NCBI GenBank assembly: GCA_023415655.1
Contig: JAEZKD010000020.1
Span: 1-39,524 of the forward strand
DNA from: Bacillota bacterium
GTDB taxonomy: Bacteria; Bacillota; Clostridia; Lachnospirales; Lachnospiraceae
Length of the DNA: 39,524 nt
Reading direction: 5' to 3'
In this document: positions 32,278 to 39,524 of the stretch, in pieces
Position numbering within the stretch: the first letter of the stretch is position 1
Layout of the letters: every line of letters starts with the position of its first letter
Program-made: the position numbers and the translations under genes
The notes under the pieces: generated by a model
What the model saw: only the letters and a program-made list of their open reading frames with translations
Databases searched by the model: none
Told to the model about the DNA's origin: nothing

Positions 32278-32708
32278 TTTGAAGTATCCTCCTTCGGTGA
32301 TTCGTTAGCAGAAACCGCATCCTCTTCACGATAAATTATACGGAGTTTTTTCAACATACGAAAGTATTGCGAAAGCTGCTTTCTTGACCTATCATATTTG
32401 ATTGAGTATCCAATGAGTGTTCCTACAATCATCACAGTCAGTATAACTAAGTAATAGCCTAAAATTGTAGTGAATAGACTTTTGTAATCCAAATTAACTG
32501 CATTTTCTATTAAGTATTCGGACTTGTAAACCGCTAACATAATGAGAAGTAGTAAATATCCAAACGTGGCACTCATAATCGTCTTTAATATATTCAGACG
32601 TACGTAGTCCGTTTTATAGTATTTACTCAGTTTAATATCCTCTCTTCCTTCCTTCTCCTCATAGGTCGCAAGTTTTGTCATGATTCTAATCTTTCTGTTA
32701 TTTAACAT
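32274..32708 (-). CDS. Unknown two-pass membrane protein in the cdaA operon
   Basis: The 144-residue protein has a charged N-terminus, two membrane segments (about 47-62 and 79-104) and a basic, Arg/Lys-rich C-terminal part that ends in an acidic, Ser-rich tail. I do not recognise a family. AGGAGG lies 7 nt before the ATG. Its stop overlaps the start of the next gene by 4 bp, so the two are made together and may form a complex. It is the first gene of the cdaA operon. Confidence 0.72.
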   Translation of the reverse strand: MLNNRKIRIMTKLATYEEKEGREDIKLSKYYKTDYVRLNILKTIMSATFGYLLLLIMLAVYKSEYLIENAVNLDYKSLFTTILGYYLVILTVMIVGTLIGYSIKYDRSRKQLSQYFRMLKKLRIIYREEDAVSANESPKEDTSK

Positions 32709-32877
32709 AAAAGTGCCTCCTGACTTGAACCTTCTTTCTTCCTAACATACATACCTCCTGCATATGTATTATCCATTTTCATACACTTTGCTAATATTCT
32801 TCACATTTTACCTCTATCTATACAAAATGGAAATGATAACAGAGAAATGCAAGGTTATCTGTATTTTACGTTAAAGT

Positions 32878-32883
32878 ATTATA
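32878..32883 (-). promoter_or_regulatory. Probable extended -10 promoter of the cdaA operon
   Basis: On the minus strand TGGTATAAT has a perfect -10 hexamer (32878-32883) with the TGN extension; no good -35 is seen. It predicts a leader of about 160 nt before the first gene of the operon. Confidence 0.5.
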
Positions 32884-32949
32884 CCATAACCAGGTAGCAA
32901 TATCGAGATTTTTTTCTAAATTTAAGATTTCCGTAACACTTTCTTCCAA

Positions 32950-33162
32950 TTATTCAAAAAGTTTACTCATTAATTGTTTCGCTTTCTTTCTTCTTTCATT
33001 CGTTTCCTCATCATCAATCTGAAGCATACCTTCCACTTCCACTATAATATCCCCTTCTTTTACTTCTAAAGGCAGACGATACTTTGGAATGTTCACCATA
33101 TTTTTTTGTTCATCCTCACACACTGCAATTGTGCCCTCAAATCGATCAATCGTATACTTCAT
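32950..33162 (-). CDS. DUF3006 domain protein, 70 aa
   Basis: The small protein has the DUF3006 pattern: YTIDRFEGTIAVCEDE near the start, then NIPKYRLPLEVKEGDIIVE, and a charged C-terminal helix. DUF3006 genes are often found beside ComEC-like MBL-fold genes, as here (41 bp downstream of one). Their function is unknown. The frame is open to 33180, but GGGAGG sits about 10 nt before the ATG at 33162, while the upstream ATG overlaps that site. Confidence 0.85.
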   Translation of the reverse strand: MKYTIDRFEGTIAVCEDEQKNMVNIPKYRLPLEVKEGDIIVEVEGMLQIDDEETNERRKKAKQLMSKLFE

Positions 33163-33202
33163 AGCTTGTAAGCCTCCCATTCATTCTGTCATTTTTGTTT
33201 TG

Positions 33203-34312
33203 CTAGTTTTCTTTTTCTACCTTCCAACTAATTGTATTCCCATCCGATTCCACCACAATCGTCCCATTCCAATCGGTACGAAATAAGGTAATATTCCGCT
33301 CCTTCAGCTTTTGTAAGGTCTCTGTATGGGGATGTCCATAAGAATTATTCGTTCCACAACTGATAATTGCATACTTTGGAGCTACTGCATCTAAGAATGC
33401 ATCAGAAGAAGACGTAGAACTTCCATGATGACCAAGCTTAATCACATCTGCTTTTAGCTCAATCCCAGTCTCTAACATATCTGCTTCTGCTTCCTGCTCA
33501 GCATCGGAACACATGATAAAAGTATGCACTCCATTGGATACCTTAAGTCCAACTGACCAATTATTAAGATCCTCTTCATAGTCTTTGACTGGAGCAAGAA
33601 AAGTCACTGTGCTGTTCCCAAGTGCAACTTCACTTCCGACTTTTGGTTGAACCATGCTTAAATCTTTTAACAATACTGCTTCTAATAAATTATAATATGT
33701 TTTCGACGTATGTTCTACATAAGGAGCATACATTTTTCCGACAGAAAATGCTTCTATTACATTGTCAAGTCCCCCAATGTGATCCTCATGTGGATGCGTT
33801 GCTACTACATACTTTAGTTTCTCTACTCCATACTCGCTCAAATAATTAATGATATAGTCTTTATCGTCATTATTTCCCCCATCCACAAGCATGAATTCCC
33901 CATCCGCTTCGATTAAAATGGAGTCTGCTTGACCAACATCAAGGAAATGTACTTTGAGATTGGAAGTATCCGAATCGGTTTCTTTTGGCACTTTGGTTAC
34001 TTCCTTAGTTGATTCAGGTTTGTCACTTGATACAGCTTCTTGGGCTGAGTCTTTCTTCTTACTTGAAGCAGCTTCCTTAGCTGAATCAGGGTTCTTACTT
34101 GTTTCCTTGGTTGTGTCTGATTTATCTGAGGATTTTGATAGTTCTGTATTGGTTGATTTTAAGAAAAACTCTGATATCATACCTTGGAATTTTTCATTCT
34201 GACTTAAGTAGCCGACCGCGATCACAATGGCTATCAATGAGAAGGCTATGATTCGATATCGCATATTACTCTTTGGTTTTGTTCTCATAGAGGGTTTCCT
34301 CTTTTCTGACAT
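33203..34312 (-). CDS. ComEC/Rec2-like metallo-beta-lactamase-fold protein, membrane-anchored
   Basis: A basic start and one membrane segment (about 19-36) are followed by a low-complexity Ser/Lys/Glu linker (about 55-115) with repeated DSAKEA-like units, then an MBL-fold domain like the C-terminal domain of ComEC. The motifs are LDVGQADSILIE, THPHEDHIGG (H173, H175, D177, H178), LGHHGSSTSSS and SCGTNNSYGHP. The expected site is outside the cell, and the family is believed to be nucleases or phosphodiesterases, but the substrate here is not known. It lacks the ComEC channel part. The ATG at 34312 follows AAAGGAGAG with 6-nt spacing and is preferred over the Met 18 bp upstream. A leader with a terminator-like hairpin precedes it. 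Confidence 0.88.
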   Translation of the reverse strand: MSEKRKPSMRTKPKSNMRYRIIAFSLIAIVIAVGYLSQNEKFQGMISEFFLKSTNTELSKSSDKSDTTKETSKNPDSAKEAASSKKKDSAQEAVSSDKPESTKEVTKVPKETDSDTSNLKVHFLDVGQADSILIEADGEFMLVDGGNNDDKDYIINYLSEYGVEKLKYVVATHPHEDHIGGLDNVIEAFSVGKMYAPYVEHTSKTYYNLLEAVLLKDLSMVQPKVGSEVALGNSTVTFLAPVKDYEEDLNNWSVGLKVSNGVHTFIMCSDAEQEAEADMLETGIELKADVIKLGHHGSSTSSSDAFLDAVAPKYAIISCGTNNSYGHPHTETLQKLKERNITLFRTDWNGTIVVESDGNTISWKVEKEN

Positions 34313-34410
34313 AATCAACTCTCCTTTCATCCTATGTTTCCTTATAGTTTTATCAGATTGAACTTATGCCATCTTTTTAGTAAAATAAAGAACAACGTAC
34401 CTTTTCTATA

Positions 34411-34457
34411 ACCAAAAAAGGCGTTCTCCAATTGTACAATTGCAGAACCACCTTCCA
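34411..34457 (-). terminator. Strong terminator hairpin in the leader of the MBL-fold gene
   Basis: Minus-strand arms AAGG-GTTCT-CAATTG and CAATTG-AGAAC-CCTT pair with two small internal mismatches around a TA turn, followed by TTTTTTGG. The core CAATTGTACAATTG (34429-34442) is a perfect 14-bp palindrome. It lies about 100 bp before the MBL-fold start codon. Confidence 0.8.
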
Positions 34458-34500
34458 AAAAGCATAGTTTCATTTATTCTAAGCAATCATTTATGATATT

Positions 34501-34548
34501 TAAGCCTTCACTCCATCTTTTATGATAGGAACTGCCTTCGGCGGCTTA
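34501..34548 (-). ncRNA. Putative structured leader RNA
   Basis: Minus-strand TAAGCC (34548-34543) pairs with GGCTTA (34506-34501), closing a domain that contains the small hairpin GCC-GAA-GGC (34534-34542) and an imperfect hairpin (34513-34529). It is not a known riboswitch class that I can identify. The element is short, so it may be one arm of a larger fold. Confidence 0.4.
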
Positions 34549-34562
34549 CCTATACATTAAAA

Positions 34563-34604
34563 AAGAATGTTACTCAATACAAATTGTATCAAAGCAACAT
34601 TCTT
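34563..34604 (-). terminator. Inverted repeat with T-run, after the solenoid-protein gene
   Basis: AAGAATGTT (34563-34571) and AACATTCTT (34596-34604) are perfect 9-bp arms; on the minus strand TTTTTTAA follows. It fits a terminator for the gene ending at 34695, about 90 bp upstream. It overlaps the leader promoter, so its hairpin and the promoter share bases. Confidence 0.6.
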
Positions 34605-34611
34605 CATTCAA
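34583..34611 (-). promoter_or_regulatory. Promoter of the MBL-fold gene leader
   Basis: On the minus strand TTGAAT (34606-34611) and TACAAT (34583-34588) are separated by 17 bp, with a TGA just before the -10 (extended -10). The predicted start near 34576 is within the inverted repeat. Confidence 0.65.
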
Positions 34612-34694
34612 GTATTTCTTGTGAATTCTTAATGATAAATTTATACGGATCATAAATCTTATTAAGAAGTTCTTGATATTGTACTATTCTGCCG

Positions 34695-35864
34695 TTACAT
34701 GGTTTCTTCCTCATCCTTTGGTTGTGTCATCATCGGAAACATTTTCAGATATTTGGCTTGAAAAAATGTATTCTGCAATTTTTGCTTTCTGAATCTCATC
34801 TTTTCATTAATTTCACTAAAATAATAATCCATCTGAAGTCTTGTTTTTCCACTATAAGGATTATATCTACCTTTTACTTTTAAAAGTCTATCCTCACAGT
34901 ACACTAAGAACATTAGATTATCTCTTTTATATCCAATGAATTCAAATACGATTTCTTCCACGTCATCTCCTATCTCATACTGGCTCCGAAATTTGCTTTC
35001 CGCAGCATAAGCATTGCGCATTTCCTTATCATAATACTGAATCTCTGAGATTCTTACTTTTAAGCGATGATTCAGTTCATAGTTTTTATAATAATCGGTA
35101 GGGTTTATAATCTTAATATCCCTCATTTTACATAAACCATAGTGTATTAAATTATCCTTATTATGAAGATATGGTTCCACCTCTGCGGAGAATGTGATAT
35201 AATCCCCAAAATTAAACCCACCTTTTTCAGCATTTATTTTTTCTGTTTTGGCCATTTGATTGATCCATATGTGATCACAAACATATTCCCCTTGCCATAA
35301 CAGATTTTTAATCACTAATGCATTCTTATAAGGGGAAATAATATTACAATCTGATATTATTCCTTCAAAATCAACTCTCTGAAAGGCAAATTGTTCCAGA
35401 TTAAATCTTCCAAAATTGGGATTGCTGCATTTTATCATTTTTTTATCATAGGAGCTTATCATTCGATAGTAAAATTGCCACATTTGGGAGGAAGACAATC
35501 TACTATCTGCATATGTACTAACATCTAATCCTCTTTCAATCCCTGCTTTTATAACTTTCATCTGTGCCACGCTATACTCAGGTTTTGCATATAAGGATAC
35601 ATCGATCCCTTGTAATAGACCTTCTCGTATTAATTCCATTTCACCTTGTCTAAAGTCCTTATAGTCCTCGTAATACGATATATCTACACCCTGCTTTAAT
35701 CCTAATAATATTTGATATAGCCTTCCGCTCGGAATATCCTTAGATAAATACGGATATATATTTACTCTTTTTAAAAAAGCACTAATATAGATTTCTTGCT
35801 TTCTCTTTGAGTAACCTTCTTCGACCAGATATTCTCTTAACTCTTTCTCATCTTTAAATGTCAT
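34695..35864 (-). CDS. Unknown protein with GLxxGxDVSxYA repeats
   Basis: I do not recognise the whole 389-residue protein. Its N-terminal third contains three tandem repeats of 26-27 residues (about 55-81, 82-107 and 108-134). The pattern is G-[LI]-x-x-G-[VIL]-D-[VI]-S-x-Y, then seven to nine residues and [QE]-M. Such repeats form a helical solenoid and are common in uncharacterised proteins of gut Firmicutes. The rest (about 150-389) is a mixed alpha/beta region with FGDYITFSAEVE and several Tyr-rich stretches, with no known motif. No signal peptide or membrane segment. GGAG lies 11 nt before the ATG. It follows the GH3 gene by 68 bp and is probably co-transcribed. Confidence 0.75.
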   Translation of the reverse strand: MTFKDEKELREYLVEEGYSKRKQEIYISAFLKRVNIYPYLSKDIPSGRLYQILLGLKQGVDISYYEDYKDFRQGEMELIREGLLQGIDVSLYAKPEYSVAQMKVIKAGIERGLDVSTYADSRLSSSQMWQFYYRMISSYDKKMIKCSNPNFGRFNLEQFAFQRVDFEGIISDCNIISPYKNALVIKNLLWQGEYVCDHIWINQMAKTEKINAEKGGFNFGDYITFSAEVEPYLHNKDNLIHYGLCKMRDIKIINPTDYYKNYELNHRLKVRISEIQYYDKEMRNAYAAESKFRSQYEIGDDVEEIVFEFIGYKRDNLMFLVYCEDRLLKVKGRYNPYSGKTRLQMDYYFSEINEKMRFRKQKLQNTFFQAKYLKMFPMMTQPKDEEETM

Positions 35865-35932
35865 AGTAGCTTCATCTCCATCAATATATTTGGCAATGCT
35901 TTAACAAGTGTAAAACATAACACACGGAGTCC

Positions 35933-37807
35933 TTATTGGTTCCTATAACTCAGACCATAGCCTTTTTCAAACATGCATTCCTTCGTACCTATTTGCTCGA
36001 TAGAGCTATACCAAGGACTTGGCAGTTTACCGGTAAAATCACTAGCACCACATAATACATCGGTAATGCCCTGACCTTCCGAACCTGGCAGATAACACAT
36101 CACCACCGAATCCCAATTGTCAATATAATCATCTATGATCACTTGACGTCCTGCCACAATTAATGTTACCACAGGCTTACCAAGTGATTCTACCTCCTCA
36201 ATCGCACTAGTATTCCCATTAAGACCCATCATTCCACAAAGTTCAAGGTCTTTCGTATCCCCATTCCATTCTGCATAAGCTTGCTCTCCTACGACGAGTA
36301 TAACTGCATCTGCATTTGCAGCTTCTAGTTTATCGGTTGTAATGGTTATTCCGTACTCATCTGCTTTTAGCTTTAATCCCTCAAGAATTGATGTAACTCC
36401 CTCAATTGATTTACTTGGGCTCTGATTCCAATCAATCGTCCATCCACCACACTGCGCTCTATCATCATCTGCGGCAGGTCCTGTTACGTAAATTGTCATA
36501 CCTTTCTTAAATGGAAGAAGCTCGTTTTCATTTTTTAACAATACAAGGCTCTGCTCTACTAGCTTTTCGGCAAGTTCACGGTACTCTTGACTTCCTGTTT
36601 CATCCTTTACAGTTATTATATTCTCACACATAGGGTCACTGAATATCCCAGCATCAAGTTTTACCTGAATAATTCTACGTACAGCATCATTCACTCGTTC
36701 CTCTTTGATTTCTCCACTTTTCACTGCTTTTATTATGATTTCCATTGCGAGGTCATAGCTTTCCACCTCCATCAGCATATCGATACCAGCGTTAACGCTA
36801 GTAATCACCTGCTCACTATAAGTGGTAGGTGAGGTGTTCTGAACGGAATTCCAGTCACTAACAATGAAACCCTCAAAGCCCATTTCATTCTTAAGATACT
36901 GGATATAGTATGCATTTTCATGCATTTTCACATGATTCAAAGCTGAGTGGCTGATCATAATCGTCTGTACACCAGCATTAATCTGTTCTTGATATACTGC
37001 AAGAAGCTCTTTTATTTCATCATCGGTAAGTGGTGAGTTCCCTCGATCCATCAAGCGATCTACATCCGAATCCTCTCCAGTTCCGAACTCTATATTGCCG
37101 TCTGCAAAAAAGTGCTTTGCACAAGCAATAACACCACCATCGATCATTCCTCTTGTAAACTCTACACTTAAATTCGTTATAATCTCAAGATCATTACCGT
37201 AGCTTTCATAGGTTCTACCCCAACGAGGATCCACCGATTGCGCAACGCAAGGTGCAAAGTTCCACAGCATGTGGCATAACTTCGCTTCATCTGCAACCGC
37301 TAGTCCCATCTGATAGGTAAGTTCAGCGTTATTTGCAGCACCAATACCGATATTATGAGGAAAGAGTACGGCACCAACACAGTAGTTTACCCCATGAACA
37401 TCATCATTTCCATAAAGATATGGAATACTCGCTTTTGAGCTTAGCGCATCCTGTTGGAAATCATCCACTAACGTTTGCCACTCCTTATAAGTAATTGAAT
37501 CGTATTTGGATAGGATACTACCATAACAATTCTCACTCATCTGTTGTGAGGTTACGTTGTAAACTGCAGGCTGAACCATCTGGGCAGCTTTTTGTTCAAG
37601 GGTGAGAGAAGCGGTAATCTCTTCTGCCGTCATGTTAGCATAATCTTTGTAGGTTAGAGTTATAGGCGCAGAGGTTGGCGGGGTTGTGGGGGGTAGGGTG
37701 GCAGAACTTTGGGTGGTGGTACTTTCCTGTGGTACGTTAGTATCGGAACAAGAAGAAGCTGTTAATACAAGCATAATACATAGTAACAGGGAAACAATTT
37801 TTCTCAT
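35933..37807 (-). CDS. Lipoprotein glycoside hydrolase family 3 enzyme
   Basis: This is a surface-anchored beta-glucosidase or exo-beta-glucanase of family GH3. A lipoprotein signal peptide MRKIVSLLLCIMLVLTASSC is followed by a Ser/Thr/Pro-rich linker (about 25-55) and the barrel domain. The domain has VDPRWGRTYESYG, AKHFFADG and the nucleophile region GFIVSDWNS (D318), then the second GH3 domain with VTGPAADDDRAQCGGW and a C-terminal GKLPSPWY pattern. The lipobox is somewhat weak (ASSC). There is no C-terminal FnIII domain, as in exo-1,3/1,4-glucanase-like members. The ATG at 37807 has GGAGGG 7 nt upstream, a better start than the in-frame Met 15 bp earlier. In a plant-degrading anaerobe it would cut oligosaccharides outside the cell. 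Confidence 0.92.
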   Translation of the reverse strand: MRKIVSLLLCIMLVLTASSCSDTNVPQESTTTQSSATLPPTTPPTSAPITLTYKDYANMTAEEITASLTLEQKAAQMVQPAVYNVTSQQMSENCYGSILSKYDSITYKEWQTLVDDFQQDALSSKASIPYLYGNDDVHGVNYCVGAVLFPHNIGIGAANNAELTYQMGLAVADEAKLCHMLWNFAPCVAQSVDPRWGRTYESYGNDLEIITNLSVEFTRGMIDGGVIACAKHFFADGNIEFGTGEDSDVDRLMDRGNSPLTDDEIKELLAVYQEQINAGVQTIMISHSALNHVKMHENAYYIQYLKNEMGFEGFIVSDWNSVQNTSPTTYSEQVITSVNAGIDMLMEVESYDLAMEIIIKAVKSGEIKEERVNDAVRRIIQVKLDAGIFSDPMCENIITVKDETGSQEYRELAEKLVEQSLVLLKNENELLPFKKGMTIYVTGPAADDDRAQCGGWTIDWNQSPSKSIEGVTSILEGLKLKADEYGITITTDKLEAANADAVILVVGEQAYAEWNGDTKDLELCGMMGLNGNTSAIEEVESLGKPVVTLIVAGRQVIIDDYIDNWDSVVMCYLPGSEGQGITDVLCGASDFTGKLPSPWYSSIEQIGTKECMFEKGYGLSYRNQ

Positions 37808-37922
37808 AATCAAACCCTCCAATATTTTTTAAATAGCCTCTCAACTACAAAACACACAGAAAGTCTACTCACAATTCTACTTCTTCATTTTATCTGTTTT
37901 AGCATTGTAACATCCTTCTATA

Positions 37923-38609
37923 TCACAGCTTCTCCATAGCTATTTTTATTATTTTTGCATATTCCACACATGATTCAATCGAAAAAATAGGTTCAAATGA
38001 ATCATTTAATTCTTTTGATATATACCCAGCTATTCGTTCTGCTGAATCTGTCCTTTTTATTTTCTCTGCAATTCTCTCTGCTTCACCATAAAACTCATTT
38101 ACAGGTGCATCTGGTAGTAGTGAATATGGATTCATTTCCTTTAATGCAGTTCGTACAAGATGAAACTCTAGTTTTTTTCTTTTTAACCAGTCCACCTGTT
38201 TCAATACAGTTTTATAGACTTGAACATCATCATAAATTAGTAACGATACATTCAGCTCTAATGTTTTATCTACAATTTCTTCATAAATTAACTCAGAAAA
38301 ATCAACCTCATATATGCATTCAATAGTCGTTGCACCTGGGTGACTAACCTCTTCTACTTCATTCATAAATAACTCAACATAGACTGAATCAAATACCTCA
38401 TGCCATACATCACTATACTCCCCGAAGAAGGTAAAGCTGCGACCTCCTGCTAATAACAGCTCTGTTGCTTTTTCTTTTATGTAATCTCGATCAAAGGTGT
38501 GATTCACTATAAGGAATATAGAGAATGTTTGCCCGTTCGGAATATTCTCTTTTCCATTTCTCATTTCAGTTGCATATAAATTAGGGTAAATAATCTCCAT
38601 TATTCTCAA
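37923..38609 (-). CDS. Unknown protein, 228 aa
   Basis: I do not recognise this protein. It is soluble and mixed alpha/beta, with a central acidic part (YVELFMNEVEEVSHPG, FSELIYEEIVDKTLE) and a C-terminal helical region rich in Lys and Glu. There is no signal peptide or membrane segment. The best ribosome site, AAGGTGAAG, is about 5 nt before a TTG at 38609; the first in-frame ATG at 38600 is further from it. I therefore list the TTG start, though the ATG cannot be excluded. The gene stands apart, with about 115 bp before the GH3 gene, and no known partner. Confidence 0.68.
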   Translation of the reverse strand: MRIMEIIYPNLYATEMRNGKENIPNGQTFSIFLIVNHTFDRDYIKEKATELLLAGGRSFTFFGEYSDVWHEVFDSVYVELFMNEVEEVSHPGATTIECIYEVDFSELIYEEIVDKTLELNVSLLIYDDVQVYKTVLKQVDWLKRKKLEFHLVRTALKEMNPYSLLPDAPVNEFYGEAERIAEKIKRTDSAERIAGYISKELNDSFEPIFSIESCVEYAKIIKIAMEKL

Positions 38610-38921
38610 GTCTTCACCTTCCTTTTTTAATGTTAATAACTTCAGTCAATATACCTTACTCAACCCACCGACATTAAAATCATTCATCATGTTTACCACA
38701 GTACCATTTTTCTGGCTCAAACTTATACACAAAGTAGCGCATAACTAATAACAATTGCTTCGAATACATCTTTATTTTCATTTTACTTATACATTATAAT
38801 ATATCTATCTGATTATACCATCTGTTTCCATCATTGAGAAGAACATTAAACAAGAAGAATTAGTTATCTTCTGAAATTCACCATCCAAACCCTCAATTTA
38901 AGTAACTAACTTCAAAATGGC
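38610..38921. other. Gene-free region between two unknown genes
   Basis: This A+T-rich stretch contains several TATAAT-like sequences on the minus strand and one 33-codon open frame (38680-38781) without a ribosome site. I see no repeat or convincing RNA gene. Confidence 0.5.
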
Positions 38922-38953
38922 AAAACAAAAGCTCGGCAGCTTGTACCGAGCTT
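38922..38953 (-). terminator. Terminator of the 32-residue peptide gene
   Basis: AAGCTCGG and CCGAGCTT (38929-38953) form an 8-bp stem with a 9-base loop; on the minus strand TTGTTTTG follows. It starts 9 bp past the stop codon of the small gene. Confidence 0.8.
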
Positions 38954-38961
38954 GCTATGTA

Positions 38962-39060
38962 TTATTTACTTTTCTTTACTGCTTCAATCAAAATCCATAT
39001 AGGAGCGGTTACGATTAAGAATAATATTAAACAACCACTTCTGTCTTTTTCTTCTTTCAT
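38962..39060 (-). CDS. Small membrane peptide, 32 aa
   Basis: An ATG at 39060 with GGGGG 8 nt upstream opens a 32-codon frame that ends 9 bp before a terminator. The peptide has a charged start (MKEEKDRSG), one hydrophobic segment of about 17 residues (CLILFLIVTAPIWILIE) and a basic end (KKSK). This is the form of a single-pass small membrane protein, for example a regulator or a toxin-like peptide. No antitoxin RNA or partner is seen. I do not recognise a family. Confidence 0.6.
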   Translation of the reverse strand: MKEEKDRSGCLILFLIVTAPIWILIEAVKKSK

Positions 39061-39204
39061 TATTATACCCCCATTCCGCAAAGTAAATCAAGGTTTACAT
39101 CGTTCCATTATGGCGGTATTAGTGTATCATCTCGGCAAATATTGTGCAAGTGGTACAGATGGCTCTTAATCACTTACACTTGCGTACAGTACTTAGATTT
39201 ACTA

Positions 39205-39510
39205 CTATTCCTTTATCTGATTAACAGCCTCATCGCCTTCAGCTATACCATGGCAAATAACATCACCTATGCTTAAATGAATTTCTAATTTTTCGATATC
39301 CTCCATTGTCAGTTCTCTAGCGTAATACTTCTCAAGAAACTTTTCTAACTTATCTAACTCTTTTTGTCCTCTTTTCTCCTCATTCATTCTCCCCATACTT
39401 ATAAGGCAACCAAAATCCTGATATTCTTCAACTGCATTGACTATTTCTGAAGGTGTTTCACCTTTAAACCACTTATTTACCCAACCAATCTCAATTTTTG
39501 CTGCATTCAT
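39205..39510 (-). CDS. Unknown small helical protein, 101 aa
   Basis: The protein has no recognised domain. It is highly charged and probably alpha-helical: a GETPSEIVNAVEEY segment, a Lys/Glu-rich middle (NEEKRGQKELDKLEKFLEKYY) and a C-terminal part with GDVICHGIAEGDEAV. A soluble cytoplasmic protein is likely. GGGAGG lies 6 nt before the ATG. The gene is the first seen from the right edge of the window and could be last in an operon continuing outside. Confidence 0.65.
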   Translation of the reverse strand: MNAAKIEIGWVNKWFKGETPSEIVNAVEEYQDFGCLISMGRMNEEKRGQKELDKLEKFLEKYYARELTMEDIEKLEIHLSIGDVICHGIAEGDEAVNQIKE

Positions 39511-39524
39511 TTTTATCCTCCCTA

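Larger units (their letters stand above)
34331..34694 (-). other. Intergenic region before the MBL-fold gene: promoter, structured leader, terminator
   Basis: This 364-bp gene-free stretch is dense with signals. From right to left (minus strand) there is a promoter at 34583-34611, a compact fold at 34501-34548 and a strong terminator hairpin at 34411-34457. About 100 bp of leader follow to the MBL-fold gene. The layout is that of an attenuator or riboswitch-like leader, described under findings. Confidence 0.65.

Noticed and set aside
34411..34457. T-box element, because AAGGTGGTTC resembles the start of the T-box sequence
   Set aside because: The bases after UGGN do not match ACCGCG, no full stem I is seen, and the downstream gene is not linked to tRNA charging or amino acids.
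38680..38781. 33-codon open frame with a plausible-looking C-terminus rich in Trp, Cys and His
   Set aside because: There is no ribosome site and no clear promoter. It may be a gene remnant, but this cannot be shown from the window alone.
39062..39091. TTGATT-18-TATAAT promoter-like pair on the minus strand
   Set aside because: Its -10 ends one base before the ATG of the small peptide, so transcripts would begin inside the gene. The real promoter should lie further upstream.

Overview
The window looks like chromosomal DNA of an anaerobic, low-GC Firmicute of the family Lachnospiraceae, most like Clostridium (Lachnoclostridium) phytofermentans. I base this on the A+T-rich codons, strong AGGAGG-type ribosome sites, a lipoprotein family 3 glycosidase, Csp-like subtilase, ClpX, the cdaA-cdaR pair and the gene content as a whole. 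The species name is an impression, not a database result. Nearly every gene lies on the minus strand. The exceptions are an IS3-type transposase fragment at the left edge and one HtrA protease gene (20882-22375). No rRNA, tRNA or CRISPR array was seen.

Layout, left to right. (1) 1-187: end of an IS3-family element. (2) 319-2869: ferrous iron operon feoA-feoB-small Cys-rich protein, with a near-perfect promoter and a Fur-type box. (3) 2966-3389: noncoding tandem array of eight ~53-bp units of two alternating types. (4) 3603-5846: small genes (DUF2085 membrane protein, zinc ribbon, queH, a lone receiver domain). (5) 5944-8878: two PLP aminotransferases and a cytidylate-kinase-like protein. (6) 8922-13873: branched-chain amino acid ABC transporter livJ-livH-livM-livG-livF, with a promoter before livJ and a terminator after it. 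(7) 13859-18515: zinc ribbon, subtilase, C39-like peptidase and a ClpX with an unusually long linker. (8) 18601-20594: zinc-ribbon membrane protein and a polyprenyl-phosphate sugar transferase. (9) 20882-22751: htrA followed by two copies of a 149-bp hairpin-rich element and a bidirectional terminator. (10) 22753-26741: cell-surface polymer cluster (ABC permease, ABC ATPase, glycosyltransferase, CDP-glycerol-type glycerophosphotransferase) with an inverted repeat around its promoter. (11) 26813-28645: leuA. (12) 28702-32883: probable c-di-AMP operon: two unknown membrane proteins, cdaA, cdaR and an HPr-type phosphocarrier. (13) 32950-34611: DUF3006 protein and secreted ComEC-like metallo-beta-lactamase-fold protein, preceded by a promoter, a structured leader and a strong terminator that together look like an attenuator. 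(14) 34695-39510: solenoid-repeat protein, lipoprotein GH3 glycosidase, two unknown proteins and a 32-residue membrane peptide.

Themes are nutrient uptake (Fe2+, branched-chain amino acids with leucine synthesis nearby), envelope building and proteolysis (surface polymer export, HtrA, subtilase, ClpX) and c-di-AMP signalling. The most unusual signals are noncoding: the A/B tandem array, the duplicated 149-bp element, the inverted repeat flanking the polymer-cluster promoter, and the putative attenuator before the MBL-fold gene. Among genes, the cdaA operon is the best candidate for an under-described system.
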